Assembly: GCA_026713545.1 (NCBI GenBank)
Contig: JAPOOG010000052.1
Location: 1-64,000, forward strand
DNA: 64,000 nt
From: Bryobacterales bacterium
Lineage (GTDB): Bacteria > Acidobacteriota > Terriglobia > Bryobacterales > UBA6623
Direction: 5' to 3'
Both the position numbers and the translations under genes were made by a program. The notes beneath the pieces were generated by a model. It ran no database searches and was not told the origin of the DNA. It saw nothing but the letters and a program-made list of their open reading frames with translations. This document shows, one piece after another, positions 1-8,983 of the stretch (positions are counted from its first letter, which is position 1; the number at the start of each line of letters is the position of its first letter).

Positions 1-271
1 CGAGTGGAAAGAGGTTTTTCTGAATCCCGAGACAGGAATTACGACTTTTTCCGAATCCCGACTCGGTTCAAGACTCGGAATTCCCCACAATTCCCCACAA
101 TTCGTCGGAATGATTCGGATACGCCCCTACTGCGAATCAAGTGCCCCCGCGCGCGGGCGTGGGCGGCGCTTCTCCTGTCGCCGCGTCACCCGTGACGCCA
201 AGTGCCCCCGCCCACGGGCGGCCTCCGTTGGAGCGTCGGCCTCTCCCCTTTCCTCTGCTAGTCTGAAATGC
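1..271. other. Left-edge non-coding region
   Basis: No convincing gene is visible here. The stretch holds a short tandem repeat (AATTCCCCAC twice near 79-102) and two copies of CAAGTGCCCCCGC about 60 bp apart (near 138 and 199). Reading frames that cross it have no family resemblance and the downstream DUF58 gene most likely starts after it. A promoter for the DUF58 operon could lie here, unless the operon begins with a MoxR gene left of the window. Confidence 0.4.
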
Positions 272-1180
272 GTGCAAGCTCCCGATCCGCTCCTCGACCG
301 CCAGACCCTCGAGCGTCTCGAGCGCCTCGCGATCCGCTGGAAGCAGTCGTTTCGGGGCCTGTTGGGGGGCAACAACCTCTCGCGCTACGCCGGTGCGGGC
401 CATGAATTCCTCGATCACCGCCACTACCAGCAGGGGGACGATCTGCGCTCGGTCAACTGGCGCGCCTATCTCCGGCTCGGCCGCCTGTTCCTGAAAATGT
501 TCCGCACCGAGCCGCGCACGCCGGTGCGGCTGATGATCGACACCAGCGAGTCCATGTCGTGTGGAGCTTCCGAGAGAGGCGGCGAACCGAAGTTCACCTA
601 CGCCTGCCGTTTGGCGGCGGCGCTCTGCTACATCGGACTGGTAAGGCTCGAATCGATCGTCATCCAGCCGTTCTCCGACGTCATGTCGGAAAACTTCCGC
701 TCCGAGGGAGGCCGCCACCGCTTCGCGGGCGCGTCGCGGTTCATTGGCGGACTGTCGACAGGCGGCCGCTCCGACTTCACCTCCGCCACACGGCAGTTTC
801 TGCAAGCGGCGCCTTCCTCGGGGTTCACGATCATCCTGTCCGATTTCCTCAGCGACGGCAATGAGCAACGCGCCCTGCAATACCTTGCCGACCACGGACA
901 GGAGCTGATGCTCATTCACCTCGCCGGACCGGAGGACGCCGCCCCGTTCGACCAGGGGGAATTCGAGCTGGTTGACGCCGAGTCCGGCGAAGTGCTGCGG
1001 ATGAGCGTAGACCGCCCCGTGATCGACGACTACGTTGTGGCCTTCGAGCAACATGCTCACGACGTCGAGTACGCCGCGCTCCGAAACGGCGGCCGCTACA
1101 CGCGTCTCACGACCGACGTCGATCTCGACGACGCTCTCTATGGGGCGCTGATGTTCACGGGCTCTTTGAGCCTCCAGTAA
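272..1180 (+). CDS. DUF58 family protein (vWA-like)
   Basis: About 302 residues. The DUF58 signature is visible near residues 43-75 (GHEFLDHRHYQQGDDLR followed by VNWRAYLR), and a vWA-like segment with LMIDTSESM follows near residue 89. DUF58 proteins accompany MoxR AAA ATPases and vWA membrane proteins; they are thought to help assemble or activate cell-envelope or metalloenzyme partners. The frame is open upstream to 110, but that N-terminal extension is arginine/alanine-rich and unlike the family, so I chose the GTG at 272. The next gene starts 16 bp downstream, which suggests an operon. The start is uncertain; the family call is firm. Confidence 0.85.
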   Translation: MQAPDPLLDRQTLERLERLAIRWKQSFRGLLGGNNLSRYAGAGHEFLDHRHYQQGDDLRSVNWRAYLRLGRLFLKMFRTEPRTPVRLMIDTSESMSCGASERGGEPKFTYACRLAAALCYIGLVRLESIVIQPFSDVMSENFRSEGGRHRFAGASRFIGGLSTGGRSDFTSATRQFLQAAPSSGFTIILSDFLSDGNEQRALQYLADHGQELMLIHLAGPEDAAPFDQGEFELVDAESGEVLRMSVDRPVIDDYVVAFEQHAHDVEYAALRNGGRYTRLTTDVDLDDALYGALMFTGSLSLQ

Positions 1181-1196
1181 GGGAAAGCCGCGGACC

Positions 1197-3203
1197 ATGG
1201 AACTGCTGAGTCTCACGCTGGCCGAGCTGCTCGCGTTCGCCGTTCCCATCAGCGCGGCGGTCGTCGCCCTTTATTTCTCCGACCGCTCCCGCCGCCGCCG
1301 CGTCGTCTCGACTCTGCGTTTCTGGCCGCGGCGTGCGGTGTACTTGATGACGACGCGCCGCCGGCGTTTGCAGCAGCCCTGGTCGTTGCTGCTGCAGCTT
1401 CTGGCGGCGCTCCTGCTGTTGTTGGCGATTGCGGACCTTCGCTTCAGCGGATCGAGCAGCGCCTCGCGCCATCACGTCGTGATCCTCGAGACCTCCGCCT
1501 GGATGAGCGCGCCAGCCGGGGAAGGGCAGGGCGGCGCCTTGCTCGACCGCGCTCGCGACCGGGCATCCGCTTTCCTCGACGCCCTGCCCGCTGACGATCC
1601 CGTGCTGTTGATCCAGGGCGACGCGAACCCGATGGTCGTTCAGGGCTTCACCACCAATCGGACCGCTTTCCGGGAATCCCTCGATTCTCTGCAGCCAAGC
1701 TGGACCGCCGCCAACCTGGCGGACGCCGTCGAGCTTGCCAAGAGCCTCCTGCGCCTGGCGGCGGCCTCGAACGGCGCCGGCGGACTGGAGGCATCGAACG
1801 CCGTCGGGGAAATCGTCTACATCGGCGGCGGCCGGGTCTCCCCCGAGGTTCTGGGCCGGGTCGACACTTCCGATCTGCCCTTCCTGCGCTACATCGCCGT
1901 CGGTGAAGAAGTCGATGACGTGGGTCTCACCCGCGTCATCGCCCATCGCGAGCCCGCCGACCCGAGGCGATGGCGCGTTGTCGCCGAAGTGCACAACCAC
2001 GGCGACCGGCCTCGGCCCGTCCGCCTCGAATTCGAGTTCGAGCAACAACGTCTCGGCTACAAGGCGGTCATGGTTCCGGCGGAACAGGCCCGGGAGATCG
2101 TGTTCCACCTGGGCACGGAACGCGCCGGGGTTCTCTCCGCCCGTTTGGCGGAGGAAGACGGTTTCGCCGGCAATAACCGGGCGCACCTCGATCTGCCTCC
2201 ATTACGGACACGCGTCGTGCGCTTCGCGTCTCCGCGCGAGCCGCTATGGCGCCCGCTGCTTTCCGCGGCGCCTGCCGTCGAAGCCGTGTTTGCCGCTTCC
2301 CTCGACACGGTCGAGCCGGATCTTGAAGTTTTTGATCGCACCGCGCCGGACAGCGCGCCGGGTGGACTCTTCATCGAGCCTCCCCGCGCCGCATCGCCGA
2401 TACCGGTCAGCCGCTCCGTCGGGCGGACCCGCATCACGCAATGGGCGTCCCATCATCCGATCGCGGCGGGCCTGCGCACGCAAGACCTGCTGTTGCCGAG
2501 GGCGCTGCTGTTCGCTCCCGAACCCGGCGACGTGGTCGTTGCCGAAACGCAAGAGGGCCCCGTTGTCGTTGCCCGCGAAAGGGAGGGCCGAAAGACCGTC
2601 GTGTACGGATTCGATCCGCTGGAAACGCGGCTGGCCAATCGCCTGGTGACACCTCTGCTGTTCGCCAATACGCTTCGCTGGTTCTCGCCGGACCTCTTCA
2701 TCAGCCGTCAGGTGCTCGCCGGATCGCCCGGTCTCGTGGAAACCCCGGTCGATGCCGAGGACGAAAGCGAAGTCGCCGTTCGCTCGGCGGAGCTGAGCAA
2801 CCTGCCCTGGTCACTCGAAGACGGGCGCCTGCGCTTCTTCATGCCCACCCCGGGCAACGTGGAGGTGACAACACCCTTCCGCAAGGACGGATGGAGCCTC
2901 ACTCTTCCCGAGCTCGGCACGTCCCGTTGGGAGCCGCCGGAAGGGACGTTGCGAGGCGTCCCGCCGCCCTCGGCCGCTGCGGCCGGCTGGGGCTTTCCGC
3001 TCTGGCCCTGGCTCGCGCTGCTGGCGGCGGTCTGCTGGTTGATCGACTGGACTTGCTACGGCCGCGTCTCGCCGCCGCGGTCCGTTGCGGCCGTCCCTCG
3101 TTCCGCCGGCCGCTTCAATCCCGGCATCCTCGGCGGTCCGGGCGCTGCGCAGCCTCCCGTGCGCGACTACGAGCCGGCCGGGCAGTCCAGGGGGGCGCGT
3201 TGA
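1197..3203 (+). CDS. BatA-type membrane protein with degenerate vWA domain
   Basis: 668 residues. An N-terminal hydrophobic pair (residues about 8-28 and 60-82) flanks an arginine-rich loop, the layout of the aerotolerance-regulator BatA N-terminal domain. A vWA-like region follows (about 95-215), but its metal site is degenerate: VILETSAWMS stands where a DxSxS motif would be expected. A further membrane helix lies near the C-terminus (WGFPLWPWLALLAAV, about 598-612). It sits between the DUF58 gene and a second vWA gene whose TTG start overlaps this stop codon (TTGA). Probable inner-membrane partner of a MoxR system; substrate unknown. Confidence 0.8.
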   Translation: MELLSLTLAELLAFAVPISAAVVALYFSDRSRRRRVVSTLRFWPRRAVYLMTTRRRRLQQPWSLLLQLLAALLLLLAIADLRFSGSSSASRHHVVILETSAWMSAPAGEGQGGALLDRARDRASAFLDALPADDPVLLIQGDANPMVVQGFTTNRTAFRESLDSLQPSWTAANLADAVELAKSLLRLAAASNGAGGLEASNAVGEIVYIGGGRVSPEVLGRVDTSDLPFLRYIAVGEEVDDVGLTRVIAHREPADPRRWRVVAEVHNHGDRPRPVRLEFEFEQQRLGYKAVMVPAEQAREIVFHLGTERAGVLSARLAEEDGFAGNNRAHLDLPPLRTRVVRFASPREPLWRPLLSAAPAVEAVFAASLDTVEPDLEVFDRTAPDSAPGGLFIEPPRAASPIPVSRSVGRTRITQWASHHPIAAGLRTQDLLLPRALLFAPEPGDVVVAETQEGPVVVAREREGRKTVVYGFDPLETRLANRLVTPLLFANTLRWFSPDLFISRQVLAGSPGLVETPVDAEDESEVAVRSAELSNLPWSLEDGRLRFFMPTPGNVEVTTPFRKDGWSLTLPELGTSRWEPPEGTLRGVPPPSAAAAGWGFPLWPWLALLAAVCWLIDWTCYGRVSPPRSVAAVPRSAGRFNPGILGGPGAAQPPVRDYEPAGQSRGAR

Positions 3204-5680
3204 CTTTCGAGTCGGCTTGGGTTCTGACGCTGTTGCTCCTGCCGGCGCTCTGGCTTGCCTGGGAATGGCGGCGCTCGTACCGCCGCGGAGCGCTGCTGCT
3301 GAAAGCCGTGTCGTTCGCGCTGATCGTGCTCGCGCTCGGCCAGCCTCGCCTGCGGGTGTTCGAGACCAAGGTGGCGCTCACCGCTCTGGTCGACCGGTCG
3401 GGCAGTGTCATGGAGGCCGATGCAACCCGCACGCAAGAGATGGTCGCGGCGCTCCGCGGCGCCCGGGGCCGCCACCGGCTCCAGGTCGTGCCGTTCGATG
3501 AGACCACTCGTTTCGGAAACGGAGCACCCGAGGCGGACCCATCGCGAACCGCCGCCACGAACCTCGAAGTCGCCGTCCGCAACGCCATCGGTACATTGCC
3601 GGCCGATCTGGTGCCGCGTATCGCGCTGATCTCCGACGGCAAGGGGACCTTTGGGTCCATCGAGCGCGCCGCCTACCAGGCGAGCGCCTTGGGGATCCCC
3701 ATCGATACGTTCGCCCTTGCCGGGCAGACCGAGCCCGAACTGCGCATTACCAGCACCTTCGCTCCCGCACAGGCGTTCGCGGGCGAGAACGTCCCCATCG
3801 TGTTGGAAGTGGCGGCGGAGCGCGCCGGTCCTGCGACCGTCCAGCTTATGGCGGAAGGCCGCGTGATCGGTCGTTCCGAGATCCGGCTTGCCGCCGGCGC
3901 GAACGTCGTTCGCGCGCAGGCCCGCGTTCAAACCGAGGGAGCCACGCCCCTGATCGGCCGCATTGCTTCCGCCGACATGGGCGCCGTTCAGTTCGAGCAC
4001 GCCATCACGTTCAAGCGGCCCCTCGCTCTGCTCGTCTCCGGCGACAGCACCGGCGCCGAGGTCCACCTGCGGCAGGTGCTCGGCGCGGCGGGTTTCGAAG
4101 TGGAGCGTTCCGCGGGCGTCATCGACGGACCGCTCGACCCGTACGCTCTCGTTGTCGTCAACAACTTCGATGTCGAAGCATGGCCCCCTTCGCAGAAATC
4201 CCGGCTTGCCGATTTTGTCCGGGCCGGAGGAGGTTTCCTCTTCATCGCCGGCGAGAAGAACCTCTACGTCGAGCCGCCTGACGACCGGGACGACCCGCTG
4301 TGGGAAACGCTCCCCGCGCGCCTGGCCCCGCCCCGCACGCCCGAGGGCACCTCGGTGGTTCTCGTCGTCGACAAGTCGTCGTCGATGGAGGGCAAGAAGA
4401 TGCAGCTCGCCCGGCAGTCGGCCATCGGCGTCGTCACGAACCTCCGCCCGGTCGATCGCGTCGGCGTGCTTGTCTTCGACAACTCCTTCCAATGGGCGGT
4501 CCCGCTGCGTCCGAACAGCGAACCGGATGTACTGAGGCAACTCGTTTCCGGGATCATCGCCGACGGCGGCACTCAGATCGCGCCGGCGCTCCACGAAGCC
4601 TTCAATCAGATCCGCGAAACCGAATCGGTCTACAAGCACATCCTGCTGTTGACCGACGGCATTTCGGAGGAAGGCGACAGCATCGCGCTGGCGCGGGAGG
4701 CCGCCAAGCTGCAGATCACGATCTCGACCGTCGGCCTGGGCCAGGACGTGAACCGTGCTTATCTCGAGCGCGTCGCCACCACCGCCGAGGGCCGTTCCTA
4801 CTTTCTCATTGACGTATCGAGCCTGGAGCAGATCGTCCTCCGCGACGTCATGGAGCATACCGGCTCCTCGATCATGGAAACTTCTGTGGCGCCCGAGGCC
4901 GCGGGGGAAGCCGAGATCCTCGAAGGCGTCTCGCTGGACGACGCCGGTCCGCTGCTCGGGTGGGTCAAGTTCGATGCCAAGGACGACGCGGAAACCCTGC
5001 TCACCATCGGCGAGGAAGTCGAGAAGGACCCCCTGCTGCTGCGCTGGCAATACGGACTGGGCCGCTCGGCGGTCTTCGCGTCCGACGCCAAGCCGCGCTG
5101 GGCGGTCAACTGGGTCGGCAGTCCGGCATTCGACCGCTTCTGGACCAACCTGTTGCGAGACCTGCTGCCCCGCTCGCCCGCCACCGAGGCGACCGCGTTG
5201 TACGAAAGCTCATCGGACGAGATTGTCGCCCGCTACCGGGTGACCGAGCGCAGCTCCTCCGCGGTGCCCGAGTCGCTCCCGGACCTCTTCGTGCTGGGTC
5301 CTTCGGATTTCCGCAGGTCCATTCCCCTCAAACGTGTCGGCGAGACGGAGTTCGAAGCGCGCGCTCCGATCGGGAACCGTTTCGGCCTGTTCCGGATTCG
5401 TCCGGCATCCCATGTCGATACGTTCCCCGAGATCGCCTACCACCGCGCCAACTCGGAACTTACCGACTATGGCTCGGACGAGCGTCTCCTGCGGAAGATC
5501 GCGGCCTGGACGGGCGGACGCTTCCAACCGGACTTGTCCGCCGCCTTCGACGCGGGCGGGCGCTCGGTCACCACCGCCATGAACCTCTGGCCGGGCCTGC
5601 TCGCCCTGGCCTTGCTGCTGAGCCTGTTGGAACTGGTTGGACGAAAGGGCTGGCTGCCCTGGCTCCGCCGCTGGATTTGA
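3200..5680 (+). CDS. Membrane protein with two vWA domains and a GATase-like domain
   Basis: 826 residues from a TTG start at 3200, which overlaps the previous stop and follows a strong AGGGGGG ribosome site. Two N-terminal helices (about 5-20 and 32-50) precede a first vWA domain with an intact DRSGS motif (about 60-185). A glutamine-amidotransferase-like segment (about 270-370) follows, then a second vWA domain with DKSSS (about 383-560) and a C-terminal helix (about 795-815). This layout resembles large proteins found beside BatA and MoxR. Its TGA stop is also the first three bases of a 45-bp A element. Confidence 0.82.
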   Translation: MTFESAWVLTLLLLPALWLAWEWRRSYRRGALLLKAVSFALIVLALGQPRLRVFETKVALTALVDRSGSVMEADATRTQEMVAALRGARGRHRLQVVPFDETTRFGNGAPEADPSRTAATNLEVAVRNAIGTLPADLVPRIALISDGKGTFGSIERAAYQASALGIPIDTFALAGQTEPELRITSTFAPAQAFAGENVPIVLEVAAERAGPATVQLMAEGRVIGRSEIRLAAGANVVRAQARVQTEGATPLIGRIASADMGAVQFEHAITFKRPLALLVSGDSTGAEVHLRQVLGAAGFEVERSAGVIDGPLDPYALVVVNNFDVEAWPPSQKSRLADFVRAGGGFLFIAGEKNLYVEPPDDRDDPLWETLPARLAPPRTPEGTSVVLVVDKSSSMEGKKMQLARQSAIGVVTNLRPVDRVGVLVFDNSFQWAVPLRPNSEPDVLRQLVSGIIADGGTQIAPALHEAFNQIRETESVYKHILLLTDGISEEGDSIALAREAAKLQITISTVGLGQDVNRAYLERVATTAEGRSYFLIDVSSLEQIVLRDVMEHTGSSIMETSVAPEAAGEAEILEGVSLDDAGPLLGWVKFDAKDDAETLLTIGEEVEKDPLLLRWQYGLGRSAVFASDAKPRWAVNWVGSPAFDRFWTNLLRDLLPRSPATEATALYESSSDEIVARYRVTERSSSAVPESLPDLFVLGPSDFRRSIPLKRVGETEFEARAPIGNRFGLFRIRPASHVDTFPEIAYHRANSELTDYGSDERLLRKIAAWTGGRFQPDLSAAFDAGGRSVTTAMNLWPGLLALALLLSLLELVGRKGWLPWLRRWI

Positions 5681-5722
5681 CCTGTATTTTCCGCCGCGCC
5701 GGGTGGTGAGAAATTCAGGTCA
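5678..5722 (+). repeat. A element copy 1 (minimal, 45 bp)
   Basis: Starts TGACCTGTATTTTC and ends GAGAAATTCAGGTCA, so the ends are near-perfect inverted repeats. The core keeps only the right-hand CGCCGGGTGGTGAGAAA segment of the full element. The left TGA is the stop codon of the vWA gene. The next gene is convergent (ends at 5756), so this hairpin could act between two 3' ends. Confidence 0.75.
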
Positions 5723-5755
5723 ACCGCGGACCCGATCGTCCACTAGTGGAAGACT

Positions 5756-6163
5756 TCAGTTACAGCCTTTTCCCGCCCGCTTGCGCGCTCGTTCGTCAAG
5801 GATCTCCTGATACTTGACCTTCTGATCGTCGTCCAACAGCGCCATGATCCGCTCAGCGCGTTGCGCTCGCAAGACCTTGATCTGTGGATCGATGGTCTTG
5901 CGAACCGCGTGGTATTGCTTGCCGATCTCGTCGTAGATCTCGTTGACGTCTTCGACTTGCTGCGGGCTCAGACTCAACTCCGTGCGGAGGCTGGAGAGGA
6001 GTTCCTGGCGGTATTGCGAGGAAGACTTTCTCACCGGAGCCACGACGCGGGCATCGGCGGTTTGCACGGCGTGGAAACGGTGGGCCGCCGCGCCGAGCAC
6101 CAAACCGGCGGCGAACACCAAGCTCAGGTACAGGGCCGCTATTTTTTTCGGTTGACCGTTCAT
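5756..6163 (-). CDS. Spy/CpxP-like periplasmic protein
   Basis: 135 residues. One N-terminal membrane or signal segment (about 8-27) is followed by a helical, charged domain with LSPQQVEDVNEIYDEIGKQY and DDQKVKYQEILDERARKR. These match the LTxxQ-type repeats of Spy/CpxP-like and heavy-metal-resistance proteins. Such proteins act as periplasmic chaperones or sensors and often sit with ECF sigma/anti-sigma pairs. Its ATG overlaps the anti-sigma stop (ATGA at 6160-6163), so translation is likely coupled. Function is inferred from fold and context only. Confidence 0.68.
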   Translation of the reverse strand: MNGQPKKIAALYLSLVFAAGLVLGAAAHRFHAVQTADARVVAPVRKSSSQYRQELLSSLRTELSLSPQQVEDVNEIYDEIGKQYHAVRKTIDPQIKVLRAQRAERIMALLDDDQKVKYQEILDERARKRAGKGCN

Positions 6164-6495
6164 TCCCCGTTGCTTACCAACAGCCAGAGATCGCCGTCAA
6201 GCTCGTCGGCGGCATCTTGCGCAAGGACGTCGACGTAGCCCCATTCGCGCACTTCCAGCGACTGCCGCGGCTGCCACATTCCCACGGCAGCCACGAGCAA
6301 GGCCGCCGCCAAGCCGGCCACGGCCGCCACCCTCGTCGCCCAGACCCGCAACGGCGCCAGCCAACCCGGGCTGCGCCGAGCGTCGATCTTCGCCCACAAC
6401 TCCGGCATGAAGGCGGCGCTTGGCTCGGGCGCGGAACAGGCGGCCCGGTAGTGCTTCCAGATCCGTTCGAGTTTCTCTTCCAGCAAGCGGCTCAT
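6160..6495 (-). CDS. Putative single-pass anti-sigma factor
   Basis: About 111 residues from ATG 6495 (MSRLLEEKLERIWKHYR). A cytoplasmic N-terminal half is followed by one membrane helix (VAAVAGLAAALLVAAVGMW, about 63-82) and a short outer tail. Size, topology and position directly after an ECF sigma gene point to an anti-sigma factor. The HxxxCxxC zinc motif of ZAS-type anti-sigmas is absent, so the family cannot be named. A TTG at 6522 is an alternative start. It is coupled to the downstream Spy-like gene by a 4-bp overlap. Confidence 0.62.
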   Translation of the reverse strand: MSRLLEEKLERIWKHYRAACSAPEPSAAFMPELWAKIDARRSPGWLAPLRVWATRVAAVAGLAAALLVAAVGMWQPRQSLEVREWGYVDVLAQDAADELDGDLWLLVSNGE

Positions 6496-6518
6496 AAGCC
6501 CACTCCGACGCGAGTCTA

Positions 6519-7094
6519 TCAAATCCTACCCTGATCTTTCAAACGCTCGAGCGCTTTCAGCGCACGCTTCCGGGCCCGAAACAAGCGAACCTTCAGCGCG
6601 TTTTCCTTGACGTTGTAAATCTGCTGCAACTCCTTCAACGTCATGCCCTCGATCTCTTTCAACGTCAGCAAGATGCGATCGTCGTCGGATATGTTCTCGA
6701 ACAACGCTCCCACAACCTGCCTTACTTCGTCGTTCCGAACATCCTCCTCATGCTGCTTGCCGCTCTGCGAGGCGTCCGCAGCGATCACCTGCTCCTCGCT
6801 CAACTCCGCCATCGCCACGCTGCCCGACCTCCGCCGTTTTCGCAGATAGTCGTACGTCGTGTTCACCGTCAGGCGATGAAGCCAGGGTTCAAACACTTTC
6901 GGCAGACGCAACTGATCGAGCGAGTAGTAGAGCCGTACGAAGACATCCTGCGTAACATCTTCAACATCCTCCGGCCGCCCGATCAGCCGATACACCGTAC
7001 CGAGAATACGGCTCCGGTACGACCGGACGATCACGTTGAACGCCGAGGCATCTCCGGACTGTGCGAGCTTGATCGTCTCGGGATCGACGAGCAT
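6519..7094 (-). CDS. ECF-type RNA polymerase sigma factor
   Basis: 191 residues from ATG 7094 (MLVDPETIKLAQSGD); a TTG twelve bases upstream is possible. Region 2 is clear (FNVIVRSYRSRILGTVYRL, then DVEDVTQDVFVRLYYSL, about residues 20-70), as is a region 4 helix-turn-helix near the C-terminus (LTLKEIEGMTLKELQQIYN then VKVRLFRARK-like residues). It directs RNA polymerase to a regulon that probably includes its own operon. It is followed by a putative anti-sigma factor and a Spy-like protein, the usual envelope-stress arrangement. Confidence 0.9.
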   Translation of the reverse strand: MLVDPETIKLAQSGDASAFNVIVRSYRSRILGTVYRLIGRPEDVEDVTQDVFVRLYYSLDQLRLPKVFEPWLHRLTVNTTYDYLRKRRRSGSVAMAELSEEQVIAADASQSGKQHEEDVRNDEVRQVVGALFENISDDDRILLTLKEIEGMTLKELQQIYNVKENALKVRLFRARKRALKALERLKDQGRI

Positions 7095-7266
7095 CTGGAC
7101 CGACAAACGAATTAGCGCTGATCATAAGCGCCCCGCCGTTCCTGAGTTCGCTTTGCCCGCACTCTCGGGCCTCAGCACGTAAGGGCGCAACAGCAGAGGA
7201 ATAGGTTACTGCAAAGCGGCGACAAAGGTCAGTTACTCAAGACACGAACTCATGTCCCGCGGCGGG

Positions 7267-8841
7267 CTACTCACCAAGCCGCTGCCTTGATGCCGCCTTC
7301 AGCAGAGATCCGTTCGTTCGCCGTCCGGCCTGCCGTTGAACTTCGGGCGGATCGAAGTAGCCGTTGCCGTTGGCATCGACAAAGATGGGGTTTGTGAACG
7401 AGAACGAGCTGTAGTTGTCGAAAGGCGTCCCCCAACGCTTGTCGGACGATGCGATCACCGCGTACCAGGAGTCGCGTTTCGGCTTCACGATCAACTCGGC
7501 GGCGAAACGCAGCGCCTTGTCTTCGCCGGCGGGTTCGTCGACTGCGTAGGTGGTCAGGACCTCGCCGTTGCGAATCACTTCGACCGTTTCCACAGGCACC
7601 CACTTGGGAGACTGCACGTCGATTCGCAGCGTGACCGAGCCATCCGTGTCCGGAACCAGCGAGCCGACCGGGGCGCCGTCCCCGCTGAGGTGGATGTAGG
7701 GGCCGTGGGCCGTGGTGGCCGCCCGGCTCTTGAGCGCGGTCACGACCGCTTCCGGATCGATCTCCCAGGGGTTGTCCGTGACCGATTGAATGTAGTTCCG
7801 CGGATAGCCGGGGACGTGATCGGGATAGCCGTGCGCATCGGTGTTCGCAACCCCGGTCACCAGGATTCCCTTGTTGAGGAAGCGGTACCAGTCGAGCAGC
7901 TTCTGGTCGACGACCTCCGTCCTGCCGATGCGGTCTTCGGTCTGATCGGTGATCATGTTGAAGACTTCGAACTGGTCGAAGCTGCCATCGAAGAAGGCCG
8001 GATCGTAGTCACCGCTTTTCGGATCCAGGCGCGTGTCGAAGTAGCCGCTGCGGGGGTTCGGGTCCCAGCGGCGCGGATGATTGACCTGGATGATCTCCTC
8101 GCCGGGGTCCAGCCGTAGCAGGCGAAAGAATTCGGACGGCGTCCGGATCGAGTGCCGGAAGGAACGGTCCTTCCAACGGTTGACTTCGAGCGGAAAGCTG
8201 TTGAAATGTCCGAAGGCGGTGTCGATTTCCGCGCCGATCGTCGACTGCAGGAACTGCTGCAGGTTGAGCTTCCGGATGTAGGGCGAGTAGTCCTTGAGGA
8301 TGTTGTGATCGGTTGCGGTGAGCAGATCGATGCCCTCCGCGGCGGCGACGATGGCTCCTTCGCGCAGCGGAAACGTCAGGTGAAGATGGCAATCGGCTGA
8401 GATGAAGCCGTCGGTTTCGATGACCCGCTCCAGCGTCGAATCGAGATAGGTGGTCTTGCCGGCTTCGATGCTGATCTGCTGGCGGTCGAGGGAATACTCG
8501 GTTCCGCGGCTGATGTAGACTTCGTAGTCTCCGGCGGGCAGGACCTTCTCTTCACGCCCGGAGTGCGTGACCAGGTAATTCTCCCAGCGGCCGACGATGG
8601 GCGGTTCGCCGCCGCCGGCATGGGCGAAATAGAGCCGCGCCGGCAGGTAGCGGCCACTGACGGCTTCGGTGATCTGGAAGTTGAGCTTGCCGACCGGCTC
8701 TCCGGCCTGGAGGACGACGCGGGCGTCCGCGTCGGGCGCGGCATCGGCGCTGACCTGCCGATGGGTGCTCAGATTGAACGCCAGGAGCGCCGTGGCGAAA
8801 ACCGCAAAACCACCGCGAAGAATGAGTTCGGAGCCTTTCAT
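7267..8841 (-). CDS. Secreted CehA/McbA-type PHP metallohydrolase
   Basis: 524 residues with an N-terminal signal or anchor helix (GGFAVFATALLAFNLS, about 10-25). A beta-sandwich-like domain (about 45-140) precedes a PHP domain with the metal ligands SADCHLHL (about 148), TATDHN (about 176) and GVANTDAHG (about 325). A C-terminal beta domain follows. PHP proteins of this type hydrolyse phosphoester or carbamate-like bonds; the substrate is unknown. A strong AGGAGGG site precedes the ATG and directly abuts A element copy 2, which separates it from the upstream DUF1080 gene on the same strand. Confidence 0.82.
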   Translation of the reverse strand: MKGSELILRGGFAVFATALLAFNLSTHRQVSADAAPDADARVVLQAGEPVGKLNFQITEAVSGRYLPARLYFAHAGGGEPPIVGRWENYLVTHSGREEKVLPAGDYEVYISRGTEYSLDRQQISIEAGKTTYLDSTLERVIETDGFISADCHLHLTFPLREGAIVAAAEGIDLLTATDHNILKDYSPYIRKLNLQQFLQSTIGAEIDTAFGHFNSFPLEVNRWKDRSFRHSIRTPSEFFRLLRLDPGEEIIQVNHPRRWDPNPRSGYFDTRLDPKSGDYDPAFFDGSFDQFEVFNMITDQTEDRIGRTEVVDQKLLDWYRFLNKGILVTGVANTDAHGYPDHVPGYPRNYIQSVTDNPWEIDPEAVVTALKSRAATTAHGPYIHLSGDGAPVGSLVPDTDGSVTLRIDVQSPKWVPVETVEVIRNGEVLTTYAVDEPAGEDKALRFAAELIVKPKRDSWYAVIASSDKRWGTPFDNYSSFSFTNPIFVDANGNGYFDPPEVQRQAGRRTNGSLLKAASRQRLGE

Positions 8842-8858
8842 GATTGCTTGATCCCTCC

Positions 8859-8983
8859 TGACCTGCGTGTCTCACGAACTGACGTGGGAAGCAGGCGAGA
8901 AAAAGGCCGTGATACGTGTCTCGCGATTCGTTCCCGCGACCGGCACGGTCTTCGCCTCGCCACCTGCTGAGATATGCATGCTA
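8859..8983 (-). repeat. A element copy 2 (subfamily II, 125 bp)
   Basis: Read on the minus strand it begins TAGCATGCATATCTCAGC and ends GTGAGACACGCAGGTCA. It shares the subfamily II interior (GAGACACGTATCACGGCC) with copies 9 and 10. Its first three bases are the TAG stop of the DUF1080 gene. It is more diverged than the other copies. Confidence 0.7.

Noticed and set aside
137-1249. Long minus-strand open frame opposite the DUF58 gene
   Set aside because: It is antisense to a gene with clear family motifs; high GC gives long shadow frames on the opposite strand.
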